From Arsenicicoccus bolidensis DSM 15745 (GTDB taxonomy: Bacteria; Actinomycetota; Actinomycetes; Actinomycetales; Dermatophilaceae), in the NCBI RefSeq assembly GCF_000426385.1, contig NZ_AUFG01000006.1, forward strand, positions 1 through 64,000: 64,000 nucleotides of DNA, given 5' to 3'. Shown in pieces: positions 37,243 to 46,830 of the stretch; positions within the stretch are counted from its first letter, which is position 1; every line of letters starts with the position of its first letter. The notes beneath the pieces are model-generated. The model was not told where the DNA came from. It made no database searches and was given only the letters and a program-made list of their open reading frames with translations. A program made the translations under genes and the position numbers.

Positions 37243-38373
37243 GGTCTGCCGGTCGAGGGAGCTGCGATGGCTGAACGTGAGATAGCTCGCGACGAGAATC
37301 GCTGCAGCGACCGCGATCACGGGGATCCAGCCGTCGAACATAGCGACCGCCAGCACGCCGACCGACACGATCGCCGCCCACAGGTAGAGGAGCAGCACGG
37401 CGTGGGGATGGCTGTGCCCGGCCCGCAGCATCCGGTGGTGCAGGTGGTGGGCGTCGGGGTGCCACGGACGGATGCCGGCCCGGGTGCGACGCACGACGGC
37501 CAGCACCACGTCGAGCAGCGGCAGGGACAGGATCGCGAGGGGCAGCACCAGCGGCATCCACGCCAGCACCGCGGTCGAGCGGCCAGCCGCCATGCCGACC
37601 TGCGTGGGGTCGAGGGAGGTCATCGAGATGGTCGCCGCGGCGAGCAGGAGGCCGAGCAGCAGGGCGCCGCTGTCGCCCATGAACAGCCGCGCGGGGTGGA
37701 AGTTGTGCGGCAGGAAGCCCGCGCAGCACCCGACCAGGGCGGCCGAGATGAGCGTCGCCGACGAGAACACGTTGGGTGGGTTGTAGGACATCGAGACGAC
37801 ATAGCTGTAGGTGAAGAAGGTGAGCGCCGCGATGCCGACGATGCCCGCCGCGAGCCCGTCGAGCCCGTCCACGAAGTTGACGGCGTTGGTCGTCACGACC
37901 ACGACCAGGATCGTGAGGGCGATCATGACGGCGAGCGGCAGGACGGTCTGGCCGAACACCGGGACCGACAGCAGCTGCAGGCCCTGGTAGGCCATGATCC
38001 CGGCCGCGAGGACCTGCCCGGCGAGCTTGGTCAGCCAGTCGAGCTCGCGGACGTCGTCCACGGCACCGACCAGGCACACGAGGACGGCACCGACGACCAC
38101 CCCCGTCATACGGCCGTCGCTGAAGACGCTCTCGGCCGCCACCCGCCCCTCGACATAACCACCGAGGAAGGGCAGCCGCCAGGCCAGCAGCACCGCCCCG
38201 AGGAAGCCCAGCAGGATCGCCACTCCCCCGAGCCGCGGGATCGGGACGACGTGCACGTCCCGGTCCCGGACCGCCGTCATGGCACCGGTGCGGACGGCGA
38301 GCCAGCGCACGAGAGGCGTCGTCAGGAAGGTGATCGCCGCAGCGACCACCATGACGAAGAGGTACTCACGCAC
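37237..38373 (-). CDS. wecA: Polyprenyl-phosphate GlcNAc-1-phosphate transferase (WecA/TagO-like)
   Basis: Starts lipid-linked glycan synthesis by moving GlcNAc-1-P (or a related sugar) from UDP to polyprenyl phosphate. The 378-residue, about eleven-helix protein has the family motifs AVDDVRELDW (Mg-binding), NAVNFVDGLDGLAAG, LFMGDSGALLLG and HPDAHHLHHRML. It is the homologue of mycobacterial rfe/wecA, which sits at the same place before atpI. It may prime arabinogalactan-like or teichoic-type polymers and possibly the Wzx/Wzy locus, which lacks its own initiating enzyme. GTG start, 21 bases after glyA. Confidence 0.92.
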   Translation of the reverse strand: MREYLFVMVVAAAITFLTTPLVRWLAVRTGAMTAVRDRDVHVVPIPRLGGVAILLGFLGAVLLAWRLPFLGGYVEGRVAAESVFSDGRMTGVVVGAVLVCLVGAVDDVRELDWLTKLAGQVLAAGIMAYQGLQLLSVPVFGQTVLPLAVMIALTILVVVVTTNAVNFVDGLDGLAAGIVGIAALTFFTYSYVVSMSYNPPNVFSSATLISAALVGCCAGFLPHNFHPARLFMGDSGALLLGLLLAAATISMTSLDPTQVGMAAGRSTAVLAWMPLVLPLAILSLPLLDVVLAVVRRTRAGIRPWHPDAHHLHHRMLRAGHSHPHAVLLLYLWAAIVSVGVLAVAMFDGWIPVIAVAAAILVASYLTFSHRSSLDRQTL

Positions 38374-38394
38374 GCCGGCTCGCCCTCGGCCAGG

Positions 38395-39672
38395 TCAGCG
38401 GGGGTAGGCCGGGAAGCGCGTGCAGAGGTCCTCGACCGTCGCCCGGATGTCCTTGGCCACCGGGTGCTGGGGGTCGCCGTCGGTCTGGGTGACGGCCCGG
38501 TGGATGACGTCGGCGATGACGTCCATCTCGGGCAGGCCCATGCCCTGCGTGGTCACCGAGGGGGTGCCGACGCGGATGCCGGAGGCGACGTTGGCCTTCT
38601 GCGGGTCGAAGGGGATGGCGTTCTTGTTGAGGACGATGCCGGCCGCGTCGCAGCGCGCCTCGGCGTCGGCGCCGGTGACGCCGACCTTCTGCAGGTCGAG
38701 CAGGGCCAGGTGCGTGTCGGTGCCGCCGGTCGTCGGGCGGACGTCGCGCTCGGCCAGGCCCGCGGCCAGGCGCTGGGCGTTGGCGATGACGTCCTTGGCG
38801 TACTGCTGGTAGTCGGGCTGCATGCACTCCTTGAAGTTGACGGCCTTGGCCGCCACCGTGTGCATCTGCGGGCCCCCCTGCATCATCGGGAACACGGCCT
38901 TGTCGAGCTTGGCGGCGTGCTCCTCGCGGCAGACGAGGGCGCCGGAGCGCGGCCCGCGCAGGACCTTGTGCGTCGTGAAGGTGACGACGTCGGCGTGCGG
39001 CACCGGAGACGGGATGGCCTTGCCGGCCACCAGGCCGATGAAGTGGGCCGCGTCGACCCAGAAGATGGCGCCGACCTCGTCCGCGATGTCGCGGAAGGCC
39101 TGGAAGTCGATGAGGCGCGGGATGGCGGACCCACCCGCCAGGATCACCTTGGGGCGGTGCTGCCGCGCCAGGTCGCGGACCTGGTCGTAGTCGATGTCCT
39201 CGGTGTCCTTGTCGACGCCGTAGTGCGCGACGTCGAACCACTTGCCCGAGAAGGACACCTTGGCGCCGTGGGTCAGGTGGCCGCCGTGCGGCAGCGACAT
39301 GGCCAGGACCTTGTCGCCGGGCTGGCAGAAGGCGCCGTAGACGGCCTGGTTGGCGCTGGCGCCGGAGTGGGGCTGGACGTTGGCGTGCTCGGCCCCGAAC
39401 AGCTCCTCGCACCGGTCGATGGCGATCTGCTCGGCCTTGTCGACCTCGGAGCAACCGCCGTAGTAGCGACGACCCGGGTATCCCTCGGCGTACTTGTTGG
39501 AGAGCGTGGACCCGAGGGCGGTGAGCACCGCGGGGCTAGAGAGGTTCTCGCTGGCGATCAGCTGCAGCCCGCTGCGGATGCGGGTCAGCTCGGACTGCAG
39601 GACGCCGGCGATCTCCGGGTCGAGGGCCTCGAGGGCGGCGTAGTCGGAACCGTAGAACGGGGTGTCGGACAT
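38395..39672 (-). CDS. glyA: Serine hydroxymethyltransferase
   Basis: Interconverts serine and glycine with tetrahydrofolate, using PLP. The 425-residue protein has LIASENLSSPAVL near the start, HSGASANQAVY, DAAHFIGLVAG and the PLP-lysine segment VTFTTHKVLRGPRSG (catalytic Lys about 228). ATG start with GGGAG upstream. Between tsaC and wecA in a minus-strand series. Confidence 0.97.
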   Translation of the reverse strand: MSDTPFYGSDYAALEALDPEIAGVLQSELTRIRSGLQLIASENLSSPAVLTALGSTLSNKYAEGYPGRRYYGGCSEVDKAEQIAIDRCEELFGAEHANVQPHSGASANQAVYGAFCQPGDKVLAMSLPHGGHLTHGAKVSFSGKWFDVAHYGVDKDTEDIDYDQVRDLARQHRPKVILAGGSAIPRLIDFQAFRDIADEVGAIFWVDAAHFIGLVAGKAIPSPVPHADVVTFTTHKVLRGPRSGALVCREEHAAKLDKAVFPMMQGGPQMHTVAAKAVNFKECMQPDYQQYAKDVIANAQRLAAGLAERDVRPTTGGTDTHLALLDLQKVGVTGADAEARCDAAGIVLNKNAIPFDPQKANVASGIRVGTPSVTTQGMGLPEMDVIADVIHRAVTQTDGDPQHPVAKDIRATVEDLCTRFPAYPR

Positions 39673-39732
39673 GCGTGTGCTCCCGGGTGCGTGGGGTGGA
39701 CGGTGACGGGCGGCGGTGGCCTGGGCCTCAGC

Positions 39733-40539
39733 CTAGAGGGTGGGGCCGTCGGGACGTCCGGACGGCGTGCCGGGGTCGAGGCGCGGGAGGCCGGCGAGCC
39801 GGTCGTCGTGCGCGCTCTCCTGCCTTGCAGATTCACCATCGCCGAGGTCACCCTCGCCGAGGTCACCTTCGGCGGGGTCGTCGTCGCCCTCGAGGCGCAC
39901 CGACCCGAGGACCTCGCGCAGCGCGTCCTCGTCGATGGCACCGTCGCGCAGGACGCGGGGCCGCTCCTGCGTGCAGTCGAGGATCGTGGAGGCCTCGCCG
40001 TCCTCGCAGGGGCCTCCGTCGAGGTAGACGCCGACCGCGTCGCCGAGCATCGCCTCGGCCTCCTCGGCGGTCATCGCGGCGGGCTCCCCCGTCAGGTTGG
40101 CGCTGGTCACGGCCATCGGACCGACCTCGGTCAGCAGCGCGATCGCGGTCTCGTCCTGCGGGATGCGCAGCGCCACGGTGCCGTTGGTCTCGCCGAGGTC
40201 CCACATCAAGGAGGGCTGGGCCAGCAGCACGAGGGTGAGGGGGCCCGGCCAGAACCGCTCCATCAGGTCCCGGGCATAGGGCGGGACGTCGATCGCGAGG
40301 CCGTCGACGGTGCGGGCGTGAGGCACGAGCACGGGCGGAGGCATGTGCCGGTCGCGACCCTTGGCCGCCAGGACGGCCGCGACCGCGTCGGGGTTGAACG
40401 CGTCGGCCCCGACGCCGTAGACGGTGTCGGTCGGCAGGACGACGACCTCGCCGCGTCGCACGGCGTCGGCCGCCGCGGCCACGCCCTCCTGTCGCCCCTC
40501 GGGCGTCGTGCAGTCGAAGTGCGCAGGGCTGTCGCTCAT
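39733..40539 (-). CDS. tsaC: L-threonylcarbamoyladenylate synthase (Sua5/YrdC/TsaC)
   Basis: Makes threonylcarbamoyl-AMP for the t6A modification of ANN-reading tRNAs. The 268-residue protein has GEVVVLPTDTVYGVGADAF, the KGRDRHMPPPVLV loop and SANLTGEPA. After the YrdC domain (about to 208) comes an acidic low-complexity tail (DDPAEGDLGEGDLGDGES) made of short repeats and not a full Sua5 C-terminal domain. The ATG at 40539 has TAGGCT 7 bases upstream and no ribosome site. Same place as Rv1301 in M. tuberculosis. Confidence 0.93.
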   Translation of the reverse strand: MSDSPAHFDCTTPEGRQEGVAAAADAVRRGEVVVLPTDTVYGVGADAFNPDAVAAVLAAKGRDRHMPPPVLVPHARTVDGLAIDVPPYARDLMERFWPGPLTLVLLAQPSLMWDLGETNGTVALRIPQDETAIALLTEVGPMAVTSANLTGEPAAMTAEEAEAMLGDAVGVYLDGGPCEDGEASTILDCTQERPRVLRDGAIDEDALREVLGSVRLEGDDDPAEGDLGEGDLGDGESARQESAHDDRLAGLPRLDPGTPSGRPDGPTL

Positions 40540-40546
40540 GCCGCCG

Positions 40547-40552
40547 AGCCTA
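40547..40552 (-). promoter_or_regulatory. -10 hexamer TAGGCT of tsaC, probably leaderless
   Basis: On the minus strand TAGGCT ends 7 bases before the tsaC ATG at 40539; it lies in the short gap after prmC. Confidence 0.5.
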
Positions 40553-41479
40553 TCGGCCCGAGGGCTCCCCCTCGGTGACGCGACCGGAGCGACGAGCGGT
40601 GGTCGTGCGGGGCCGGTTGGCGAGGTCGCGGTGGTCGCGCACGTCCTCCCACTCCCCCGTGCGACGCAGGGCGGCAGGCAGGGTGTCCCCCTGCGAGTCG
40701 GCGTGCTCCATGACGAGCAGGCCGCCGGGGCGCAGCAGCACCGCCGCGGTGCGCGCCACGTCGAGCGGTATGCCGAGCCCGTCGCCCGGCCCGCCGTAGA
40801 GCGCCATGGTCGGGTCGTGGTCGCGGACCTCGGGCTCGCGCGGCACGGCGTCCTGGGGGACGTAGGGCGGGTTGGACACGACGACGTCGACCCGGCCGGC
40901 CACGGGGCTCAGAGGTGCCAGGTCCGGTGCGTCGCGCGGGTCACCGGTCGCATCCGCGAGGATCACCGTCACGTCGAGGTCGAGCCTCTCGGCGTTGTGC
41001 CGCGCCCGACGAAAGGCCAGGTCGGAGGCCTCCACGGCGTAGACCCGCGCTGGAGGGTGCTCGTCCTTGACCGCCAGCGCGATGGCCCCAGAGCCCGTGC
41101 ACAGGTCAACGACCACGGGGCGATGTTCGAGAGCCGCGAGACGGGAGAGCTCAGCCAGCACGAGCTCGACGGCGAGCTCGGTCTCGGGTCGTGGCACGAA
41201 GGTCCCCGGCCCGACGGACAGCTCCAGCCGCCGGAACCCCGCCCGGCCCGTGAGGTGCTGGAGGGGGACGCGGGCGGCGCGGTGGTCGAGCAGCTCGGCA
41301 TACCGGCTCGCCTGTCCCTCGGTCAGGCGGGTCCCGAGGACCATGCCCCGGTGCACCTCACCGGGGTCGCAACCGAGCACGTATGCCGCCAGCGCCACCG
41401 CGTCGACCTGCGGCGAGGGCACACCGGCCCCCGTGAGGCGGGCCGTCGCCGCACGGACGACGCCGCGCAGGTCGGTCAC
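40550..41479 (-). CDS. prmC: Release factor glutamine methyltransferase
   Basis: Methylates the Gln of the GGQ motif in release factors. The 309-residue protein has an N-terminal helical bundle, the SAM motif [15 protein letters not shown], and the catalytic [12 protein letters not shown] start overlapping the prfA stop (GTGA), so it is co-translated with its substrate protein. The C terminus has an additional basic stretch ([14 protein letters not shown]). Confidence 0.95.
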   Translation of the reverse strand: MTDLRGVVRAATARLTGAGVPSPQVDAVALAAYVLGCDPGEVHRGMVLGTRLTEGQASRYAELLDHRAARVPLQHLTGRAGFRRLELSVGPGTFVPRPETELAVELVLAELSRLAALEHRPVVVDLCTGSGAIALAVKDEHPPARVYAVEASDLAFRRARHNAERLDLDVTVILADATGDPRDAPDLAPLSPVAGRVDVVVSNPPYVPQDAVPREPEVRDHDPTMALYGGPGDGLGIPLDVARTAAVLLRPGGLLVMEHADSQGDTLPAALRRTGEWEDVRDHRDLANRPRTTTARRSGRVTEGEPSGR

Positions 41480-42561
41480 GCGTCGGACCCCGCCACCGCG
41501 GCCAGGCGGGAGGCCTCGTCGAGCTCGACCGCCGACGCCACGACGGGGTCGAGGTCGCCGTCGAGGACGTGGTCGAGGTTGTAGGCCTTGTAGCCGGTGC
41601 GGTGGTCCGCGATGCGGTTCTCGGGGAAGTTGTAGGTGCGGATCCGCTCGGAGCGGTCGACCGTGCGCACCTGCGAGCGACGTGCGTCCGACGCTGCGGC
41701 CGCCGCCTCGTCGCGGGCCATCTGCAGCAGCCGCGCGCGCAGGACGCGCATGGCCGACTCCTTGTTCTGCAGCTGGGACTTCTCGTTCTGGCAGGAGACG
41801 ACCGTGCCGGTCGGCAGGTGCGTGATCCGCACCGCCGAGTCGGTGGTGTTGACGCTCTGCCCGCCCGGACCTGACGAGCGATAGACGTCGATCTTGAGGT
41901 CGTTGTCGTGCAGCTCGACCTCGGCGACGTCCTCGACCTCGGGCATGACCAGCACCCCGGCGGCGGACGTGTGGATGCGCCCCTGCGACTCCGTGACGGG
42001 GACGCGCTGCACCCGGTGCACGCCGCCCTCGTACTTCAGCAGCGCCCAGGGAGCGTCGCCCGGCTCGAGCGTGCCCTTGGCCTTGACCGCCACGGACACG
42101 TCCTTGTAGCCGCCGAGGTCGGACTCGGTGGCATCGATAATCTCGGTGCGCCAGCCGCGACGCTCGGCGTAGCGGAGGTACATCCGCAGCAGGTCGCCAG
42201 CGAACAGCGCCGACTCCTCGCCGCCCTCCCCCGCCTTGACCTCGAGGATGACGTCGCGGTCGTCGTCGGGGTCACGTGGGATCAGCAGCCGTCGCAGCCT
42301 GTCCTCGGCGTCGTCGCGCGTGCCCCGCAGGGCCGGCAGCTCCTCGGCGAACGCCGCGTCCTCGGCCGCCAGCTCCTCGGCCGCGCCCACGTCCGCGATC
42401 GCCGCGCGCCACGCGTGGTATGCCGCGACGGTGGGCGCCAGCGCGGCATACCTCTTGTTGAGGCGACGCAGCACGGCCTGGTCACCGTGGACCGCGGGGT
42501 CGGCCAGCTGACGCTCGAGGTCGGCGTGCTCGTCGACGATCGACCGGGCGGACTCCAGCAT
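41476..42561 (-). CDS. prfA: Peptide chain release factor 1
   Basis: Ends translation at UAA and UAG. The 361-residue protein contains the GGQ catalytic motif in [17 protein letters not shown] and the codon-recognition tripeptide PVT ([15 protein letters not shown]), where E. coli has PAT. ATG start with AGGAG upstream. It is followed by prmC and lies after rpmE, the ancestral order. Confidence 0.97.
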   Translation of the reverse strand: MLESARSIVDEHADLERQLADPAVHGDQAVLRRLNKRYAALAPTVAAYHAWRAAIADVGAAEELAAEDAAFAEELPALRGTRDDAEDRLRRLLIPRDPDDDRDVILEVKAGEGGEESALFAGDLLRMYLRYAERRGWRTEIIDATESDLGGYKDVSVAVKAKGTLEPGDAPWALLKYEGGVHRVQRVPVTESQGRIHTSAAGVLVMPEVEDVAEVELHDNDLKIDVYRSSGPGGQSVNTTDSAVRITHLPTGTVVSCQNEKSQLQNKESAMRVLRARLLQMARDEAAAAASDARRSQVRTVDRSERIRTYNFPENRIADHRTGYKAYNLDHVLDGDLDPVVASAVELDEASRLAAVAGSDA

Positions 42562-42595
42562 GACGACTCCTGTCAGGGACGGGGTGGGACGCGAA

Positions 42596-42634
42596 GGGCC
42601 GGTCCCCCGACGTGATGTCGGAAGGGACCGGCCC
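42596..42634 (-). terminator. Intrinsic terminator after rpmE
   Basis: Arms gggccggtccc (42596-42606) and gggaccggccc (42624-42634) pair perfectly, and the loop itself holds a five-base stem (ccgac/gtcgg). It begins 12 bases past the rpmE stop and precedes prfA. Confidence 0.8.
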
Positions 42635-42645
42635 AGGCGAGGTGC

Positions 42646-42858
42646 TTACTTCTGGCGCTTGCCGTAGCGCGCCTCGAAGCGGGCGACGCGACCACCGGTG
42701 TCGAGGATCTTCTGCTTGCCGGTGTAGAACGGGTGGCACTGCGAGCAGACGTCGGCGCTGATCTTGCCGGAGGTCGCCGTGCTCTTGGTGGTGAACGTCG
42801 CGCCACAGGTGCAGGTGACCTGGGTCTCGACGTACTCCGGGTGGATGTCCTTCTTCAT
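42646..42858 (-). CDS. rpmE: 50S ribosomal protein L31 (zinc-binding form)
   Basis: A 70-residue protein beginning [16 protein letters not shown]. Cysteines at 16, 18, 37 and 40 (CTCGATF and [12 protein letters not shown]) form the zinc site of the C+ type, which is used in zinc-replete growth and is often replaced by a C- paralogue under zinc starvation. The start at 42858 follows AGAGGGAG. The upstream open frame is spurious. Confidence 0.97.
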   Translation of the reverse strand: MKKDIHPEYVETQVTCTCGATFTTKSTATSGKISADVCSQCHPFYTGKQKILDTGGRVARFEARYGKRQK

Positions 42859-43155
42859 GGTGGTCTCCCTCTGAGATCGTTGCGCCGGGTCGAGCGAGTT
42901 CTCGTGAACCGGCAACCTCTCCATTGTGCCAGATGGCGGCACGCCGGTCCTAACGCGGTGGGCGCGGGAGGCATTCCCGCTGGGCCGGAGCGGCGGCCCG
43001 CCCGACACAGTGGTCACAGATCCGACATCAGACGCACCCTCACGTCGTATCCGTGACCACTCTGTCGGTGAGGACGGCTCAGTCGTCGTCGTGCCTGATG
43101 GCGCCGACTCTGCCTCGCCTGCGGGCCTCGCTCGTGCCTCGCTCGTGTCCTCGGC
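42859..43155. other. rho-rpmE intergenic region with a long imperfect inverted repeat
   Basis: 297 bases without a gene. At 43003-43021 and 43049-43067 lies a 19 bp inverted repeat with two mismatches, cored on gtggtcac/gtgaccac, about 90 bases past the rho stop, likely the rho terminator or a stability element. A second copy of ggctcagtcgtcgtcg, the sequence of the rho 3' end (43153-43168), sits at 43076-43091. On the minus strand CACAAT near 42920 could be the -10 of rpmE. Confidence 0.5.
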
Positions 43156-45477
43156 TCAGTCGTCGTCGCCCTTCAAGGGGGAGTTGGACTGCACCTGCAT
43201 CAGGAACTCGACGTTGCTCTTGGTCTTCTTGAGGCGGTCGAGGAGGAGCTCGATGCCGGCCTGCTGGTCCAGGGCAGCCAGGACGCGGCGGAGCTTCCAC
43301 ATGATCTTGAGCTCCTCGCTGGACAGCAGGATCTCCTCGCGGCGCGTGCTCGAGGCGTTGATGTCGACCGCGGGGAAGATGCGCCGGTTGGCGAGCTGAC
43401 GGTCGAGCTTGAGCTCCATGTTGCCGGTGCCCTTGAACTCCTCGAAGATCACCTCGTCCATCTTGGAGCCGGTCTCGACGAGAGCGGTCGCGAGGATGGT
43501 GAGGGAGCCGCCGTGCTCGATGTTGCGGGCCGCACCGAAGAAGCGCTTGGGCGGGTAGAGCGCGGCGGAGTCGACACCACCGGACAGGATGCGACCGCTC
43601 GCCGGGGCGGCGAGGTTGTAGGCGCGACCCAGCTTGGTGATCGAGTCGAGCAGCACGACCACGTCCTGGCCCATCTCGACGAGCCGCTTGGCCCGCTCGA
43701 TGGCCAGCTCGGCGACCGTCGTGTGGTCCGACGCCGGGCGGTCGAAGGTCGAGGAGATGACCTCGCCGCGCACGGCGCGCTGCATGTCGGTGACCTCCTC
43801 CGGACGCTCGTCGACAAGGACGACCATCAGGTGGCACTCGGGGTGGTTGCTCGTGATCGCGTTGGCGATCGCCTGCATGACCATCGTCTTGCCGGCCTTG
43901 GCCGGGGCGACGATGAGGCCGCGCTGGCCCTTGCCGATCGGCGACACCAGGTCGATGATCCGGGTCGTCAGGACGTTGGGCTGGGTCTCCAGCCGCAGGC
44001 GCTCCTGCGGGTAGAGCGGGGTGAGCTTGGCGAAGTCCACCCGGCTGCGCGCCTCGTCGGGCGCCTGACCGTTGATCGCGTCCACCCGCACCAGGGCGCT
44101 GAACTTGCCCTGCTTGCCGTGCTGGTGCTGGCCGGTGCCGTCCTCGCCCGGGTCCTTGATGACGCCCTGGACCGCGTCGCCCTTGCGCAGGCCGAACTTC
44201 TTGACCAAGCCGAGGGTGACGTAGACGTCGCCCGAGCCGGGCAGGTAGCCGCTGGTGCGCAGGAAGGCGTAGCTGTCGAGCACGTCCAGCACGCCGGCGA
44301 CGGGCAGCAGCACGTCCTCGTCGTTGTAGGACACGTCCTCACCGGCGCGGAAGTCCTCGGTGCGGCCACGACGCTTGCGGTCGCGGTTGCGCTGACGGCC
44401 ACGGCGACGGCCGCCCTGCTCGTCGTCGTACCGGTCGTCGCGGTTGTTGTCGCGGTTGTCGCGCTGGTCACGGCCACCGTTGTCGCGGGCGGCGCGGTTG
44501 GTGCCGGCGTTGTCCCGAGCCGTGTTGTCACGGTTGTTGTCGCGGTTGTCGCGGTTGCCACCGTCACGCTGGTCACGACCGCCGTTGTCGCGCTGGGGGC
44601 GGTTGGCGCCGTCCCGGTTGTCGCGGCCGGCGTTGTCGCGGTTGTCGCGGTTGTCGCGGCCGGCGTTGTCGCGGTTGTCGCGGTTGTCGCGGTTGCCGTC
44701 ACGCTGGTCACGGCCGCCGTTGTCGCGGTTGACGTCACGCTGGTCGCGACCGCCGTTGTCGCGGTTGTCGCGCTCGCGGCGGGGGCGCTGCTCGTCGCGG
44801 GGAGTGTTGTCGCGCTGGTCGCGCCCGGACCCAGAGGTGTCAGTGCCATCTGCGGCCTGCTGGGCTCCGGCCTGCTGGCCTTCGGCCTGACGACGGAGCT
44901 CGGCGGCCAGGTCGGCGGTGCGACGGTCGGCCTCGGCGTTGCGCTCGCCCTGCGGCGCCGCGCTCGGCGACGAGGCGACCCGGCGACCACGGCGGGTACG
45001 CCGCTCGGGCCGCTCGCCGGGCTCGTCCCGGTCGGTGCGGTCCTCGGCCGGCGCAGCGGACTGCGGGGCCTCGTCACGCACGACCTTGTGCCCCTCGTCG
45101 CGGCGCAGCCGCTGGGCCTCGTCGCCGCGGGGCTGGTCCTGACCCTCGTCACGACGCAGCTGGGGGACCTCCTCGCGCCGGGAGGACTGACGCTCCGCCG
45201 GCTGACGCTCCGGCGCCGGGGCGCTGGAGGCGGGAGCGGTGGCCGGAGCCGGGGCGGACGCCTGCGCGGCCGGGGCGGACTCGGCCGCTCCGGACGTGCG
45301 ACCGCCACCACGGCGCTCGCGGATGGCGGCGACCAGGTCGCTCTTGCGCATCTTGGCGGTGCCGGAGATGCCCATCTCGGAGGCCACGGCCTGCAGCTCG
45401 GGCAGACGCATCGCCGACAGAGCGGTCGTGCGTCGCTGAGTCCCACCGGTCACGGTGGTCTCGGTGTTGTCGGTCAC
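43156..45477 (-). CDS. rho: Transcription termination factor Rho with large Arg/Asn/Asp-rich insertion
   Basis: RNA-dependent helicase ending transcription. The 773-residue protein (E. coli Rho has 419) starts with a Rho-N-like helix domain ([15 protein letters not shown]), then about 280 disordered residues, then the RNA-binding fold ([15 protein letters not shown], about 375) and the ATPase with Walker [13 protein letters not shown] (about 525). Residues about 225-350 are runs of RDN, RDQ and GGRDQRD units encoded by near-identical DNA repeats. Such insertions are known in actinobacterial Rho (Micrococcus, Mycobacterium) and aid work on GC-rich RNA. GTG start at 45477 with GGAAGG upstream. 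Confidence 0.95.
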   Translation of the reverse strand: MTDNTETTVTGGTQRRTTALSAMRLPELQAVASEMGISGTAKMRKSDLVAAIRERRGGGRTSGAAESAPAAQASAPAPATAPASSAPAPERQPAERQSSRREEVPQLRRDEGQDQPRGDEAQRLRRDEGHKVVRDEAPQSAAPAEDRTDRDEPGERPERRTRRGRRVASSPSAAPQGERNAEADRRTADLAAELRRQAEGQQAGAQQAADGTDTSGSGRDQRDNTPRDEQRPRRERDNRDNGGRDQRDVNRDNGGRDQRDGNRDNRDNRDNAGRDNRDNRDNAGRDNRDGANRPQRDNGGRDQRDGGNRDNRDNNRDNTARDNAGTNRAARDNGGRDQRDNRDNNRDDRYDDEQGGRRRGRQRNRDRKRRGRTEDFRAGEDVSYNDEDVLLPVAGVLDVLDSYAFLRTSGYLPGSGDVYVTLGLVKKFGLRKGDAVQGVIKDPGEDGTGQHQHGKQGKFSALVRVDAINGQAPDEARSRVDFAKLTPLYPQERLRLETQPNVLTTRIIDLVSPIGKGQRGLIVAPAKAGKTMVMQAIANAITSNHPECHLMVVLVDERPEEVTDMQRAVRGEVISSTFDRPASDHTTVAELAIERAKRLVEMGQDVVVLLDSITKLGRAYNLAAPASGRILSGGVDSAALYPPKRFFGAARNIEHGGSLTILATALVETGSKMDEVIFEEFKGTGNMELKLDRQLANRRIFPAVDINASSTRREEILLSSEELKIMWKLRRVLAALDQQAGIELLLDRLKKTKSNVEFLMQVQSNSPLKGDDD
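44430..44790. repeat. In-frame tandem repeats inside rho
   Basis: On the plus strand the units gttgtcgcg and ggttgtcgc recur many times, encoding (RDN)n and GGRDQRDGN blocks on the minus strand. Unit lengths are multiples of three, so copy-number change would keep the frame. Confidence 0.85.
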
Positions 45478-45878
45478 GAAGGTTCCTTCCCCCTCGTCGT
45501 CTGCCCGGCATCCGCGCCTGGGCAGGTGATGTAGCCGAGAACAGCTCTCGGCGGTCGGTCCACCTCGCGGCTCTGCCCGCCTCGCAGCGCTCGCGCCGCG
45601 GCCGGTGGCCTCTGACCGGTGATCGGTCGGTGGGATCGCATCGTGTCGGGTCCCCGTGCGCTCGGTGCCGCACACCCGGAGGTGTCGTGGGCGATGAGGT
45701 CGGAGCCGCGACGTCGCGGGTCGGCCGGGAAGCGATGAGGGCCTGGACGCAGGACCGTGAGTCCTGCAGATCCGGGATCATCGGGCCGAACCACCGTCGT
45801 GCTCGATGCATACCCAACCTATCATCCGGGGTGGGTGCTGGGCGCCAAGACCCCACATCCGGGGCCGCGCGGCGCGGC
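45478..45878. promoter_or_regulatory. Long leader region upstream of rho
   Basis: 401 bases between thrB and rho with no gene. An AT-richer patch at 45806-45826 (minus strand ggatgataggttgggta) is the best promoter candidate and would give a leader of over 300 bases. A small stem (gcaggac/gtcctgc, 45749-45767) lies within. A GC hairpin at about 45862-45877 next to the thrB stop may terminate thrB. Rho genes are often autoregulated by attenuation in a long leader. Confidence 0.45.
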
Positions 45879-46829
45879 TCAGCCCTCCAGCCGGACGGCG
45901 CGGACACCGACGGTGGGTATGCCTGGCGTCGCCGACCGCCACCCCTGCGGGAGCGGCAGGGCGGGGACCTCGGCGGCCCGGTCGGCGGTCGTCAGCACCA
46001 GGACCGTCGGACCCGCCCCGGAGATCACGGCCGCGTGGCCGAGCTCGCGCAGCCGGTCGAGCAGCCGCATGGACTCGGGGTAGGCCTCGCGGCGCTGCTC
46101 CTGGTGCAGCCACTCAGCGGTGGCGTCCAGCAGCAGCTCGGGACGACGGGACACGGCCTCGACCAGCAGGGCCGCCCTGGCGGAGTTGAGGGCCGCGTGC
46201 TTGAGCGGCACCTGCGGCGGCAGCACGGACCGCGCCGTCGAGGTGGACAGCGTGAGGTCGGGCACGAGCACGACCGGCACGACGTCCGGGTGCACCTCGA
46301 CCTGCACGGTGCGCACGGGAGCCACGGCGGGCGGCCGCGTGGACCAGGACAGGGTCATCCCGCCGTAGACGCTGGCGGAGGAGTTGTCGGGGTGGCCCTC
46401 GTGCTCGCCGGCCAGCTGGTTGACGAGGTCGAGGTCGACGTCACCGTCGCCACCGCGGGCGACGTCCACGAGAGCCGAGGCGGCGGCATACCCGGCCACC
46501 GCCGCCGTCGCCGAGGACCCGAGCCCCCGCGAGTGCGGGACGCCGTTGCGGCACACGAGGTGCAGGCCGGCGGGCTCGTCGACCCCGAGCCGGGCCAGGC
46601 CGGCTGCGAGGCAGCGATGGACCAGGTGGGACGCGTCGCGGGGCACCTCGTCGGCGGCCTCGCCCGTCACGTCGATGACCAGGGAGTCACCCGTGACGAC
46701 CACGTCGTAGGAGTCCCACACGCCCAGCGCGAGACCGATCGCGTCGAACCCCGGGCCGAGGTTGGCGCTGCTGCCCGGCACGTTGACCCGGACGGCGGCG
46801 CCCTCGGGCAGGGCGGTCACCGCGGACAC
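45879..46829 (-). CDS. thrB: Homoserine kinase
   Basis: Phosphorylates homoserine for threonine synthesis. The 316-residue GHMP kinase has VNVPGSSANLGPGFDAIGLAL, the ATP motif VPHSRGLGSSATAAVAGY and the C-terminal AVISGAGPTVLVL. GTG start with GAGG upstream, two bases after the thrC stop. Forms the operon hom-thrC-thrB. Confidence 0.97.
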   Translation of the reverse strand: MSAVTALPEGAAVRVNVPGSSANLGPGFDAIGLALGVWDSYDVVVTGDSLVIDVTGEAADEVPRDASHLVHRCLAAGLARLGVDEPAGLHLVCRNGVPHSRGLGSSATAAVAGYAAASALVDVARGGDGDVDLDLVNQLAGEHEGHPDNSSASVYGGMTLSWSTRPPAVAPVRTVQVEVHPDVVPVVLVPDLTLSTSTARSVLPPQVPLKHAALNSARAALLVEAVSRRPELLLDATAEWLHQEQRREAYPESMRLLDRLRELGHAAVISGAGPTVLVLTTADRAAEVPALPLPQGWRSATPGIPTVGVRAVRLEG

Positions 46830-46830
46830 A

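Noticed and set aside
37267-40578. A 1103-codon open frame on the plus strand antisense to wecA, glyA and tsaC, and many similar long antisense frames
   Set aside because: High G+C makes stop codons rare in the mirrored frame; the translation is Arg/Gly/His/Asp-rich with no domain and fully overlaps three clear genes.
44430-44790. CRISPR-like or mobile repeat on the plus strand
   Set aside because: It is the coding sequence of the RDN/RDQ insertion in rho.
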